Assembly: GCA_964017045.1 (NCBI GenBank)
Contig: OZ024807.1
Span: forward strand, 21,746,053-21,810,052
Reading direction: 5' to 3'
DNA from: Omphiscola glabra
Lineage: Eukaryota; Mollusca; Gastropoda; Lymnaeidae
Length of the DNA stretch: 64,000 bases
The notes under the pieces were generated by a model. That model searched no databases. It had not been told where the DNA came from and was given only the letters and a program-made list of their open reading frames with translations. Numbering within the stretch: the stretch's first letter is position 1; every line of letters begins with the position of its first letter. A program made the translations under genes and the position numbers. This document shows positions 1-11,129 of this stretch, in pieces.

Positions 1-559
1 TCTGATTTTGGGATGAGTTTCTATTTGTTGCATTGTTGTTGTTTTTTTACTGCATATAATTTGTAATTTTACATTGTTCATAGGAATTCGTTTTCTTTTT
101 TTTTTAATATTTGCATTCCGGGCCCACATCATGTCTGATAGTCTATGTATTGGCCCACTGATTAATTCAGTTTGCTAACCCCTGTTCTAAGCGAACAATT
201 TAGCTAACTTAGCCGTCAGTAAGACAGCACTTAGACGGGCATAAACAAAGACCTTTTATTTAACGGAAGTTTTAATAGTTCAAGTAACGAATGACATTGT
301 TTTTTTTTTTTTTTAATTTTTCCAGTTGTCCTTCTAAAAGAATATAATTATTGAAATAGGAGGATCATCAAATTCGTGAAACAAGTGTTAGCAAATCTTT
401 AAAAACGAGGTTTAAAATGTTATTTAAAAAACTTTACAGTGAGTTTCTGGATTTTAGAACCGCTTTACGATAAACTCGCCATCTGTTGGACAATAAACCG
501 ACCATTGTTAATGTGTAAGAAGTAGTAAATCTTTGAATGAGTCGATCTATTTCCCTTGT

Positions 560-684
560 GATGTCTGATTTTTAACAGTCGTCCCAACTCTCTAGACACC
601 AAATGAATCAGTGTGTTGCGTCTACTCGACTGGTGTTTGGTTTATTCTGTTCTTTGTTTGGAGCACATTTATAGACTCTCATAG
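560..684 (+). other. Putative non-coding first exon, tolloid copy 1
   Basis: The stretch around 590-684 aligns with 29730-29812 before copy 2, and both end at the same splice donor context, CATAG followed by GTAAAG here and GTAGGA in copy 2. That places the exon end at 684 and the intron start at 685. The 5' end is a guess: the TATA box visible upstream of copy 2 is degenerate here (around 522-533). The exon has no evident coding potential. Transcript evidence would be needed to establish it. Confidence 0.45.
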
Positions 685-1709
685 GTAAAGATCTGTTTTT
701 GGTAATTTTTCATTAAGGAATGATTTTTTTAAACTTAAAGTACAATAAGGTTGTAAAAATATGAGCTGTGTGTTCTGTGCATTGTACTTTCAAAATCAAG
801 CATACATAATTGTCCTGGTTATCAAAAAAGTAACGATCTTTGTGGCATCCTATCTTTTCTTTTTCAATTAATGTTAGAATGATGTAAACGACGTTTCTTC
901 ATTTATTTAGCTATATTTAGTCTTAATCATAATAAGAGGGAGAAACGGCAAAAAGCATGCAAGATAGAAGGAAATAACTAATGCAACGTGTAGGGAGACC
1001 TGAAATTGGCCAACAAAGAAACAAACGTGTTGTAAAAAAAGCCATAACTCATTGCAGAGGTTTTTTAAAGTAAAATGTACTTTTTTAAAATCATTAATAT
1101 ATTTTTTTCATACCAAATAGCTTAAACAATACTTTTTTGTTTAAATGTGCAACTAATGGCTGATGAACCAGTCGTAAAATTCGTGGTAGTTTCAGTTCCA
1201 TCATCCATCAATCCCTGTAACTATAAGAACTTTAGGCATACATTATGTGTATATTTTAATTTCATTTGTGTTAGTTATTTTTAGTATGTTTCAATTAATT
1301 AAATATTGTATGTATTTTGTATTACTAAAATTACTTAACAATAATAATAATTGCTTATACTTTCAACAGAATAAATTTTTTAATTAGTATTCTTTTATAG
1401 TTATGTCATGTTATTTGTTGAACTAACTGTTAGCAATGTGCGTATTCAACCTTCAAATAGAAACTATGACTGACCTCTTGAGATAACTGCACACATTTGA
1501 AAACCACTGTTCACAATTGAGAAGCATTGCAAACTTTTGGGAATCACTGAATATATATGACAATCATTGCACACATTTGAGAAACATTGCGCACATTTGA
1601 GAACCATTGCGCACATTTGAAAACTTTTTCACTTTCAAGCGTTCTTTTTCTCTAACATGTCATATGGAATTTGACTTGAATATTTAAAAAAAATTATTTT
1701 ATATTCCAG
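685..1709 (+). other. Putative 5'-UTR intron of tolloid copy 1
   Basis: A 1025-bp interval runs from a GTAAAG donor to a pyrimidine/AT-rich acceptor ending in ATTCCAG at 1709. The acceptor and the following AAAACCGGG are conserved in copy 3 (acceptor AG at 61982-61983), and a related acceptor precedes copy 2 (AG at 36149-36150). A roughly 20-bp minisatellite lies inside at about 1485-1625. The coding exon would then begin at 1710, leaving 87 nt of leader before the ATG. Confidence 0.5.
1485..1625 (+). repeat. 20-bp minisatellite in the 5'-UTR intron
   Basis: About seven imperfect copies of a unit close to CATTGCACACATTTGAGAAC. The same array is longer in the paralogous position before copy 3 (61705-61925, about ten copies) and was not seen before copy 2. 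Confidence 0.8.
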
Positions 1710-1796
1710 AAAACCGGGTTTTACAGCTACATTAGTTCCCTCTGAGGTCATAAGATATAAATACATTTAGCATTTTGTCTGCTGGATCTTGCCACT

Positions 1797-4052
1797 ATGA
1801 TTGTGCTTTCAAAATCACAGAGTCAATTGTCTAGCAGAGTAAAGTATCGTTATTTGATAAAGTGGCTTTTCGCATCTCTGGTTCTTGGAGTCTCTTACTC
1901 AAATGCATCATTTGATCAAAACTTCTTTAGCCGAAGTGTTCGGCGGCCGTCTCTATATCCCCCGGCTATTATAGAAAGAAGAGACAATTTTAACGCTCCG
2001 CGAGCAAAATATGTCAACAGTTTAGGAAAAAAAATTGCTATTGAAAGAATGACATATGTTAAACAAAACGTATCAAACAACTTGTGTCAGACAATGCATG
2101 ATGTGAAATGCGATGGAAACAGGTTAAGATACGAACTTCAGTTAACGAGGCGGAAGGCAGACGCTCTTCAAAGACTGAGACGACGCATTTTTATTCAACT
2201 TCCGGAAAACTCTGAAGTTAAACTAGAAAAAACAATTGAAAAAAAATATACCATTTTAACAAATGTACGTAAACGCTACAAACTCAACCGAAACGAAAGA
2301 GCCGCAACGGCCGAAAAGTCCAGATTATGGAAACATGCAACGATCCCCTACGAGTTCGATACCATATTCTCGGGAGAGGACAGATTAAAAATTATGCTTG
2401 CAATGAGCCTATGGGAAAACGGAACTTGTGTAATTTTCAAGGAAAAAGAAGCGACTGATAAGGACTATTTTAGGTTTACCGTTAAGGAATGTGGTTGTTG
2501 CTCTGATGTCGGAAAAAATGCGCAAGGCGTGTCTTCAGTTTCCCTTGCCAAAAACTGCATGAACGTAGGGATTATTTTGCATGAACTTGGTCACGTGATT
2601 GGCTTTTGGCACGAACATTCGAGATCCGATAGGGATCAACATGTTGATGTTATTCAAGAGAACGTCAAAGAGGAAAAAATAAGCAATTTTAATAAGATGA
2701 AACCAGAAGAAATAGATTCGCTAGGGGAAGAGTATGACCTCGACAGCATCATGCACTACAGCCAAAACACGTTGGCTCGAAACGCATCCAAGGACACGAT
2801 AGTCCCCAAGCTTCTTCCCGGTTCAGTGGTTAGACCCGACATAGGACAACGATCTCATCTAAGTCCAGGAGACATTCGACAAACGAACAAGCTCTACAAG
2901 TGTGCATCGTGTGGGCGGACGTTGCAAGAAGAGAGTGCGACATTCAGTCACATGCCGACTGCTGACCAATCAGAAACGTGTCACTGGCGTATACAAGCGG
3001 CCTACGGGCAGAAGATCGTGCTCAACATCACCGCGCTCGGCATTCCCAGATCAGCAGACTGTGTCAACGGTCACCTGGAGGTGAGAGACGGCCCCAACTC
3101 TGAGTCACCTCGAATCGGACGTTTTTGTGGAAAGAATTGGCCCGGTGCTTTGAAATCGTCGGGACGAAGAATATGGCTTGAATACAAAACATTGAACGGA
3201 GACGGTTTTGGATTTACTGCCCAGTACGTTACTGAATGCGGAGGTGGAATAAGCAGTGGGAAAGGAGTCATCGCAAGTCCGTCCTATGATGATAAATACC
3301 TTCCTAATCTTGATTGCTCGTGGAATATCACAGTAGAGCCGGGGTATAAAATAGCTCTGACTTTTGAGTCCTTTGAGTTGGAGAACGATCCCAGCTGCGA
3401 GTACGATTACCTTGAAATCAGGGAAGGAATTAAAGCAACGGGTCCCTTGATTGGCAAATATTGCGGGTTGAATTATCCCAAAAAGTTAAATTCTTCTGCC
3501 AATGAACTGTTCATTAGATTCGTAAGTGACTCTGCGACACAGAGAAGAGGATTTTACATTTCATTCGTTCAGGAAATCGACGAGTGTAACAATAATATGC
3601 ACGGGTGTGACCAAGTGTGCATCAACACCATCGGGGGTTACAGATGTGAATGCCGTCGCGGGTTCGAACTGAAACCTTATGGCAAAAGTTGCGAGAAGGT
3701 GTGCGGCGGTGTGATTAAAACACCCAACGGTACGATCTCCTCACCTTTTTATCCTGACCCTTATCCCGCGGATAAGACTTGCGAGTGGATCGTTGAAGCC
3801 CCACATAATCATAAGATCGTGCTTACATTTACGCACTTCGACCTGGAAAAGCAGCACAAGAAAATATGCTCATTCGATTTCGTAAAGGTGTATCCAGAGG
3901 GAGAGGCAAACAAACATAATAATATCGTGCTTTGTGGAGATTCGATACCCATGCCGATAACATCAAAAGGAAACACGATGAAAATTGAGTTCAAGTCGGA
4001 TAAATACGATCAGGAATCGGGGTTTTCCACTTTTTTCGTCCTAAGACGTTAA
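1797..4052 (+). CDS. Tolloid/BMP-1-like astacin metalloprotease, truncated form (copy 1)
   Basis: Intronless 751-codon reading frame. A hydrophobic signal segment lies at about residues 19-37, followed by a basic propeptide ending at R168 and then AAT, the usual BMP-1/tolloid maturation junction; the site reads RNER, weaker than the RNKR of the other copies. The astacin domain (169-369) has the zinc motif HELGHVIGFWHE (262-273; ligands H262, H266, H272; catalytic E263), the Met-turn SIMHY (317-321) and the vicinal-cysteine CGCC loop typical of tolloids. Next come CUB1 (from C372), CUB2 (from C481), a calcium-binding EGF (594-635, DEC...NTIGGYRCEC) and CUB3 (636-749). By family knowledge such proteases process procollagen, activate lysyl oxidase and cleave chordin outside the cell. 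The frame stops where copy 2 continues into EGF2, so the BMP-1 layout comes from truncation. The reading frame is intact; expression is unknown. Confidence 0.93.
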   Translation: MIVLSKSQSQLSSRVKYRYLIKWLFASLVLGVSYSNASFDQNFFSRSVRRPSLYPPAIIERRDNFNAPRAKYVNSLGKKIAIERMTYVKQNVSNNLCQTMHDVKCDGNRLRYELQLTRRKADALQRLRRRIFIQLPENSEVKLEKTIEKKYTILTNVRKRYKLNRNERAATAEKSRLWKHATIPYEFDTIFSGEDRLKIMLAMSLWENGTCVIFKEKEATDKDYFRFTVKECGCCSDVGKNAQGVSSVSLAKNCMNVGIILHELGHVIGFWHEHSRSDRDQHVDVIQENVKEEKISNFNKMKPEEIDSLGEEYDLDSIMHYSQNTLARNASKDTIVPKLLPGSVVRPDIGQRSHLSPGDIRQTNKLYKCASCGRTLQEESATFSHMPTADQSETCHWRIQAAYGQKIVLNITALGIPRSADCVNGHLEVRDGPNSESPRIGRFCGKNWPGALKSSGRRIWLEYKTLNGDGFGFTAQYVTECGGGISSGKGVIASPSYDDKYLPNLDCSWNITVEPGYKIALTFESFELENDPSCEYDYLEIREGIKATGPLIGKYCGLNYPKKLNSSANELFIRFVSDSATQRRGFYISFVQEIDECNNNMHGCDQVCINTIGGYRCECRRGFELKPYGKSCEKVCGGVIKTPNGTISSPFYPDPYPADKTCEWIVEAPHNHKIVLTFTHFDLEKQHKKICSFDFVKVYPEGEANKHNNIVLCGDSIPMPITSKGNTMKIEFKSDKYDQESGFSTFFVLRR

Positions 4053-4115
4053 GAAATGTGAAAAGAAATATCGTGGCTCTCAGGATATTTGCTAGAACAC
4101 AGTTTGTAAATTATT
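4035..4115 (+). pseudogene. Relic of EGF2 downstream of the tolloid copy 1 stop
   Basis: Sequence around and after the stop codon aligns base by base with the start of EGF2 in copy 2 (38482-38550), including the stretch CAGGATATTTG and GAACAC, but is out of frame and carries stop codons. The homology then breaks and resumes at about 40290 in the copy 2 flank, so about 1.7 kb containing EGF2, CUB4, CUB5 and the 3' UTR was lost from copy 1. Confidence 0.8.
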
Positions 4116-4200
4116 TTTTGCTTGTTATCCTAGAGCCACTTTAAGACTGTATAATCGATTTACTACTTTGAGATATAATAAGTTGTTTTATTTATGTTGT

Positions 4201-4210
4201 AATAAATAAA
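4201..4210 (+). terminator. Candidate polyadenylation signal of tolloid copy 1
   Basis: Two overlapping AATAAA hexamers lie about 150 bp past the stop codon. The position is plausible for a 3' end, but AT-rich sequence makes chance matches common. Confidence 0.4.
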
Positions 4211-4385
4211 GAAAATAATATTACTGAACAAATTCATAGAGTGGAACATCGGAAAGAGAACTTAATTTCTTTCAATTCTTCTTAATTAAACCAAAACATA
4301 CACTTACGTTTTCCCATTGAAATCAATGTTAATTCAATTTTAGTTCATTCCAGCAAAAACAAATTGTAAGTATCATTCTATAAAT

Positions 4386-5998
4386 TTAAATTGATATCAA
4401 TGTATCTGAACTTGCCTATCATTACTAATATCATAAATCAGTCTTTGAAAACTGGTTTTGTTCCATCCTCTTTTATGGAGGCGGTTGTAACTCCACTGCT
4501 AAAGAAAGCAAATCTCGACCCTAATCTGTTGGAAAATTATCTCCCCGTCCTTAATCTACCATTTTTATCAAAGATTTTAGAGGGGGTCGTTCTTCGACAG
4601 CTCCTGGATCACCTCACTCGGTGTGACTTGTTTGAGCCTTTTCAGTCAGCATACAGAACGCATCACTCTACTGAGACAGCCCTGTTGCGCGTCGTAAATG
4701 ACCTTCTGTCATCTTGTGGTGAGGGCCAGGTATCCCTTTTGTTGTTACTGAATCTATCGGCAGCGTTCGATACGCTTGACCACGGCATACTTCTCCAACG
4801 TCTGCAATATACGATCGGTTTCACCTATACCGTCCTGAGATGGTTCCGCTCATATCTGACAAATCGGGTCTAATCAGTTATCTCAAACGGCTTGACCTCC
4901 AAGAAATCCATTATTCAATTCGGAGTACCCCAGGGCTCGGTCTTAGGCCCGGTGCTTTTCACTATGTACGTTCAGCCCCTGGGTGCAGTGATCAAGCAGC
5001 TTGACATGGTATATCACATGTTCGCGGATGATACCCAACTTCAGAAATCCGTGATCACCTCTCAGTTCCCTCAGCTTCTTAATATAATGACACCGAAGAC
5101 AGTGGAGTCAGTTAAGCACTGGATGACAATAAACAAGCTCAAATTGAATGATGAAAAGACTGAGGTGATCCCCATTGCTACCGCTCAAAAATTAAAATCT
5201 TTAAAAGATCCTCCATCCTTTACTCTCTCAGGCGTGCAGATTGATTTTGCTCAAACAGTGCGAAACCTGGGGGTCTACTTAGACACTAACTATGGAAAAT
5301 CACATTAACATGATTTGCAAGGCGATTATTCTAGAGCTGCGCAGAATTAGTCATATCAGACCCTTCTTAACATTGGATGCATCAAAGAGGCTGATGTCTG
5401 CATTCGTGCTATCACGCATGGACTACTGCAATGCTCTCATTGTGGGTCTTCCAGCTACGCTCCTTGATAAAATTCAAAAAGCACAGAATAATGCGGCTCG
5501 AATTGTTCTTCGTAAACGCAAATTCGACCATGCTAAAACTCTTCTGATAGAATTGCATTGGCTGCCGGTCTGCGCTCGCATAGAGTACAAAATCGCAACT
5601 CTGTGCTACCGCTGCTTGCATGACCTGGCGCCGTCCTATCTCCAAGCGCTCATGACGCCTTATGTACCCACTAGACAACTCCGCTCATCCGATAGTGGCA
5701 AACTCTCGATACCGCGTGTTCGCCTTGAAACTTACGGAAAGCGCACGTTCGCATTTGCTGGCCCAACCATTTGGAACACCCTTCCTGACGCTCTCAAAAA
5801 CAGCCAGACGCTGGAGTCCTTCAAAACAAATTTAAAAACTCATCTATTTCGCAAACACCTGCTGGAATGATGTTGTCTACCATCTTTTCCAGCGTGTTAT
5901 TATCTCCCAGCTTATTAGTTTTTGTACCGCGCTTCGAGCCTTTGGGGATGAAGCGTGATTTTTTCAAATGAACTTTATTCTTCTTATTATTATTATGT
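4386..5998 (+). mobile_element. 5'-truncated CR1/L2-like LINE, reverse transcriptase pseudogene
   Basis: Translation gives a non-LTR reverse transcriptase from just before the palm to the C-terminus: [24 protein letters not shown], the GVPQGSVLGPVLF motif, the catalytic FADDTQ motif, and a conserved tail ending GPTIWNTLPDALK and HLFRKHLLE at 5870. One nonsense codon (4871-4873) and one frameshift near 5290 split it into three open pieces (4391-4873, 4892-5308, 5292-5870). The 3' UTR contains the hairpin-like GCGCTTCGAGCC...GATGAAGCG and ends in a TTA-rich tail near 5985-5998. The endonuclease domain is missing, so this is a dead 5'-truncated insertion. The paralogous position near 40480 lacks it. 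Confidence 0.9.
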
Positions 5999-7196
5999 GT
6001 TACAACACTTTAAACGCCACATCTTCGTTTAAATTTATCTAATAACTCTGTTCTCGCTTCAAAGTCTTCATCTTACGCGCCACTTCATAGCTAACGCCAT
6101 TAACCGGCCACAGCCATCTGCTTTCATGTATCCAAACTAACAGCAATTAGCATGTTCTTGCATTTTAGACCTATGTCTGGTTATCATAGGCCCCCCCTTA
6201 AAACACATCATTCAAATTTATTGCCTCAGTGTTCTTTAGAATGGTACAAATCGTCGATTTCGCAATACTGCTTGTGTTGGCGACGTCAGAAGCACGAAGG
6301 CCATTAAAATGATATATCATAATGTATTTCTTTGTTTCTACACCAGCAAGAATCCTGTAAATAAAAATAATTTTATTAGGCGCCACTATGAGGGCAAAAA
6401 TGACATCGAAAGTGCAACAAAAAACAAAAAATCGCATTTTTTTTTCACAACACTAGGACAAACGTTTTTTTACTGCAGACGTGCCAAAGACTACTGAGTC
6501 GATGGAGTTATGGTGACAGAAGTGTTCGTAGGTATTTTCGTTAAACGAATTATCATTTGTTAACTGATACATTTAAAAAAAAAAACAAATGTCCTCTATA
6601 ACTCATTAAAAACTATAGATAAATTCATTTAAAGCTATACACAAGTTTCTTCGCAAATGGCGCTAATATAAGTTAAGCTTAAGTATCAAACTTCGCATAT
6701 TACTTGAATTTAATATGGTGGTGGTCTTATAATATGATATTTAAGAAATTTTTTCTTTTCAAAAGTTAAATTTGATTTCTTTAAAAAATTAAAACCTTTG
6801 TATCCTTTTGTATTAGTTAATGTGTGCTACATTTATTTTGAGCTAAATTAAATTATTCAGTTATTTTGTGGGAGATTTTAAGGATATGTAGTAGATAATG
6901 CGTGTGTCAATGTGGTGAAGATTTTTTGGCATTTTAAGTGTTTATTAGATGTAAATATATGAATAAAAATGAAAAAAAAATATGTAAAAAATATTGTTAT
7001 GGTATGAATTCCGATTATGAATGATCATAAAATGTACTCAATATGAAGGTTAGACTTAAAGGTATGATGTGAAGAAATTACTAAAATATGCTCAATATCA
7101 CCTTATTTATGTTGAATATACAACATCAACTTAAATGTTCCTTTTGGATTCTTCAGATTTTTACAGAGAAGGGATCTGCAGACAAGAGAGTTAAGT

Positions 7197-7990
7197 GATT
7201 GATTGATTGATTGATTGGATACTTCTATAGCGCTGGTATCCATGCTACTTAGCATGCTCACTGCGCCCTGTTTTCCTCAAATCAATTAAACAAAAAAGTC
7301 TTTAAATGTTTCCTAAATGATTTTCTGTCCGTTTCGATACTCCTCAAAGATGGAGATAAACTATTCCATAACTTTGGCGCTACCGCTTCAAAAGAGGGCA
7401 CTCCGTACGACTTTTTTTCTTTGTTTATCCACACTGGGAATTTGCATTAAGAACTGAGTTAAGGACAGCAGGTTCTTTAAGGTTACATGTTTATAAAGCA
7501 GTTCTTTCAGATATTACGGCGCAGAGCCTTCTATGCAACTATACGCCGAGGACAGAATAGTGTGGTTAATGCGCTCACTCACAAGAACCCAATATCGATC
7601 TCGTAGAACTGGGGTGATGTGGTCAGATTTCTTTATAAGCAATACAATGCGTGTTGCAGAATTGTGCACCTTCTGAAGTCTCTGAATTTGGTTCTGAGGT
7701 ATACCCCACATACATATGTTACAATAATCTAATCTTTACTGGATTAGAGTTACCGCTATAGCATTTGCTGTTCTCTTTTTGAGTTGAGGACGCAGCTGAC
7801 CCAGGGCGCGTAAATGGCAGAAGCATGCCCTGACTACAGAACTGATATGTGGAATCATACTAAGGTTACTATCAATATAAAAACCAAAATCGCCGACAGC
7901 GGAGGACAACGGGATCTCTGATTCACCAACTTTTATTGATGTGATGGCACATTTCAAAAGATTGGAAAGTATTTCTGAACATCCAACTGA
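7197..7990 (-). mobile_element. Degenerate CR1/L2-like LINE 3' fragment (spacer copy A)
   Basis: Read on the minus strand this encodes the C-terminal part of a non-LTR reverse transcriptase (DYCN, LHKVHNSA-type motif, SERINHTI, YLKELL region, PKLWNSL) and finishes in a (CAAT)n microsatellite tail at 7197-7216, just past a TAGCGC-containing 3' UTR. It is broken by a nonsense codon at 7733-7735. A paralogous copy lies at 44384-45060, so this insertion predates the duplication of the spacer. Confidence 0.8.
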
Positions 7991-10135
7991 AGACGAATGA
8001 CATAAATAAATAAGGTAAAAAACAATTTAGAAATCGACGTATTCTTTAAAATATTCTTCCAATTGGTCTCAACTTTTTTTTTTTTTTTTAGGTTTTGTTG
8101 CTGCATCTTGTTTTCTTGGACACGAAACTGTAAGTTTATTTGATAAAATAGAAAGTGATTATCTTTCGGATGGTTTGAGAAATTATTGAAAACGTTTATG
8201 GGGAAACATACTCAGTGGCCTATAAAGGGTTCATTGACTTAACAAGGGATGCTGCAAGGCGTGGTGTGCCAAACTTGCCAAGAAGAAAACAAAAAAAAAG
8301 AAAGTTCCTCAAAAGTTACCGCCATGCAACATAATAAATAAATCTAACCAGGGACCACCAAACCACCTCCTCACTCCCCCTTTCTACGCCACTGCAGAGA
8401 TTAGAATTAATCAAATACAAAATAATAAAATAAATAAAAGTGCAAAATTTAACCTAAAAAAGCAAATCTATATGTATTTATCTCAACTAGTATGTCCTTA
8501 ATGAGATATAATATAGAACAGTATTTTACTTAATTATATAAAAATATATTTTTTATTAACGGTTTATAGTCACTCCGGTTCAATTATATTTTGTTCCCAG
8601 TTACTGCATCTTTCGCAAGTTAATAAACTTGTTTGCGTATACTTAAAATAAGTATTACATGCTTTGATATACATTAAATCATTTATTTTTAAATATTGAC
8701 AACTGAAGCTATGCTTGTATTATCAGTATTCAAAAGATTTACCATCCAATAGTTGATGAAGATTGTCTAAGTTTACAACATTTCCTTGATCGTCAAAGTC
8801 TCAATGACGATATTTATCAGATAGCTCTGAAATTTAATATGAATATGAACAAACTAACTTAGTTTTATGGACATAATACATTTTAAAATAGAAACGTTCA
8901 TACGTTTTTAGAAATATTTATCAGGATATATGAAGAATGAGTTGTACACATATTTTATACACCAAGAAAGATAAAGGGAAAGGCGGATAAATGTAGCAAA
9001 GTGAAAAGGGTATTTTACCATCTTTTTGTGCAGCCATTTTTTGTTTACAGTGTCACGAATGCCGGATCAATTACCTTGTGGGTCCTATGGAAGAAATCTA
9101 AGTAAAGCATTTATCATTTCAATAAATATTATAAAATATGTAATCCTGATTTCTGATAGTATTTCCTTAACGAATTTTATGAATAAAAGCAATGTCTATT
9201 CTTTTTTGTTTCTTGTTTTATATTTTCATATTTTTATATAAATAAATGAATTATACAGGTATATATATATTAATTTATAAATAGTCATTTTTTGGCCACA
9301 GGAACACGTACAGGATACTCTTAATACTATGGATAATAAATGTTGTGAAGGAAAAAAAAAACACACGGAAATAAATGAATTCATAAATTCTTTTTTTCCA
9401 CACAGTGGAGAAGCTTAAATTATACTGCTAACGATTATTATAAGACTTTTAAAAATATCCTTTTCTTAGGCATCATAAATTGTATTTAGTTACTTTACAG
9501 CTGTGGAAAGCAACTAAACAATGCTTTATTGTATATGACTGACGTCGAGTAATTGAAACCATCCTAGTACTCTAAATTTGTATAAGGCAAATACTGTACA
9601 TTTTTCTTGCTAGACAAAACATTATGCTTAAAGATGTCAGAAAATGTCCGTTTAACTAAACGTGAAATGTAGATAGCCCTAAATGCAGTGGTCGCGACAA
9701 AAGCGTTAATTTTTGATCTACAAAAATTACTTGACGAAACGTGCATTCAAGTAATGCTCTTTGGAAGAATCCCAATCATTGCTTACTTCTTCTGTTTTCC
9801 ATTTGGGCGCCTATCGATTATAGAAGCCTTGTGAATTAATATTTGTAGTTAAACCCTACATATTTCATTTATTCATTGCTTAATTGACTTCATTAAATTT
9901 TAACACAATAAAATCAATGTTAAAAACTAACATAAATTATAAACAATGGTGTCCTTTTATTTACAAAAAAGATAAATTCATTGAAATGACTTTGAGAGCT
10001 ATCCAACCTATTAGGATGCAACGACATTAAAATGTCATAAAATAAAAAATAAAAAATTACTTAACGCTAATTTGATTTCTAAACTGAAAGTCATTCCGGG
10101 AAACAAGAAAATAGTTTTAGAAGATAATTTCTAGA
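7990..10135. other. AT-rich non-coding interval
   Basis: No convincing gene. 8080-8810 is shared with the other spacer copy and contains an exon-like patch (8090-8300). 8820-10135 is present only here. Short open frames in it are not conserved. Confidence 0.6.
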
Positions 10136-10140
10136 CTTAC

Positions 10141-10356
10141 AAACTGAATGCATTCCTGAATGATGTTCGTGTGTACCTGAATGATGTTCGTATGTTCCTA
10201 AATGAAGTTCGCATGTTCCTGAATGATGTTCGTATGTTCCTGAATGATGTTCTTGTGTTCCTGAATGATGTTAGTATGTTCCTAAATGATGTTCCTGAAT
10301 GATGTTCGTATGTTCCTGAATGATATTTGTATGTTCCTAAATGATGTTCGTATTTC
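10141..10356. repeat. 21-bp minisatellite
   Basis: About ten imperfect copies of CTGAATGATGTTCGTATGTTC. In the paralogous place (45855-45910) only about two copies remain. The open frames across it are products of repetition. Confidence 0.9.
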
Positions 10357-10614
10357 GAAAATCTTGAAACCCAATTGTCCATTATATAGAACAGAAAATC
10401 ATTTAATCTGTTTCCGAATAAAAATTTAAAAAGAAATCAAGCGGACCTGTCCGCCTGTTATTCCGTGATTCATTCCATAGACAGCACAAACAGACATACA
10501 TCCTGACAGCAACTGAATATAAAACTGATTAACAAATTGTATTGTATGATTACCCAAATACAGAAATAGTTACCGACAAAATCAAATATCATGTCCAGTA
10601 GATACCGCACAAAA

Positions 10615-11110
10615 GCATTCGTTTGGTCCCACAAACACCAATCGTTGGTCCAAAAACACCACTCGATGGTCCCACAAACACCACTCATTGGTCCAACAAA
10701 CACCACTTTTTATCCCACAAACATCTCTCGTTGGTCCCACAAACAGCACTCGTTGGTAAAACAAACACCATTAATTGGTCCCACAAACATCACTCGTTGG
10801 TCCCACAAACATCACTAGTTGATCCCACAAACACCATACGTTGGTCCCAAAAAAACTCACTTGTTTGTCTCCAAAAAAATAGTACTCGTTGGTCACAAAT
10901 ACACACACAACTACTTGGATACCTACAACTCGTTTGTCGCAACGAACACACCAATCGGTCTCACACACAACTCATTTTTTAATACAAATAACTTGTTGAT
11001 CGAAAACAACTCTTGTTGGTTAAACACACTACTCGCTGGTCACACACACTAATAGTTGGTCCCATACAACACTAATTGTCACACACATTGAGTGTGTTGT
11101 TCAAACTCAT
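10615..11110. repeat. 22-bp minisatellite
   Basis: About twenty imperfect copies of a 22-bp unit built on CACTCGTTGGTCCCACAAACA, increasingly degenerate to the right. The paralogous array is at 46370-46870 with similar length and several matching variant units, so the array predates the duplication. Confidence 0.9.
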
Positions 11111-11129
11111 CACTTGATGGTAATACACA

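Larger units (their letters stand above)
1..1796 (+). repeat. Upstream block of tolloid copy 1 (segmental duplication)
   Basis: Non-coding. Positions 1-390 align with 58460-59090, and 840-1796 align with 60790-62071, the region before tolloid copy 3. A more diverged version of 280-690 lies at 29450-29830, before copy 2. Position 184 is the end of a hAT-like terminal sequence (reading CAGGGGTTAGCAAACTG on the minus strand) whose other end lies outside the window. This block carries the putative non-coding exon 1 and 5'-UTR intron of copy 1. I see no other gene in it. Confidence 0.75.
4110..7195 (+). repeat. 3'-flank block, paralogous to 40290-43170
   Basis: Apart from the LINE insertion at 4386-5998, this AT-rich non-coding stretch aligns patchily with the flank of tolloid copy 2: 4315-4340 with 40435-40460, 6180-6260 with 40840-40900, and 6540-7190 with 41120-43150. 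The copy 2 version holds a foldback element and an RTE-like LINE that are absent here. No gene was seen outside the LINE. Confidence 0.65.

Noticed and set aside
10137..10982. Several overlapping open frames on both strands (repeat-type peptides)
   Set aside because: Generated by the 21-bp and 22-bp arrays; same effect at 46135-46800.
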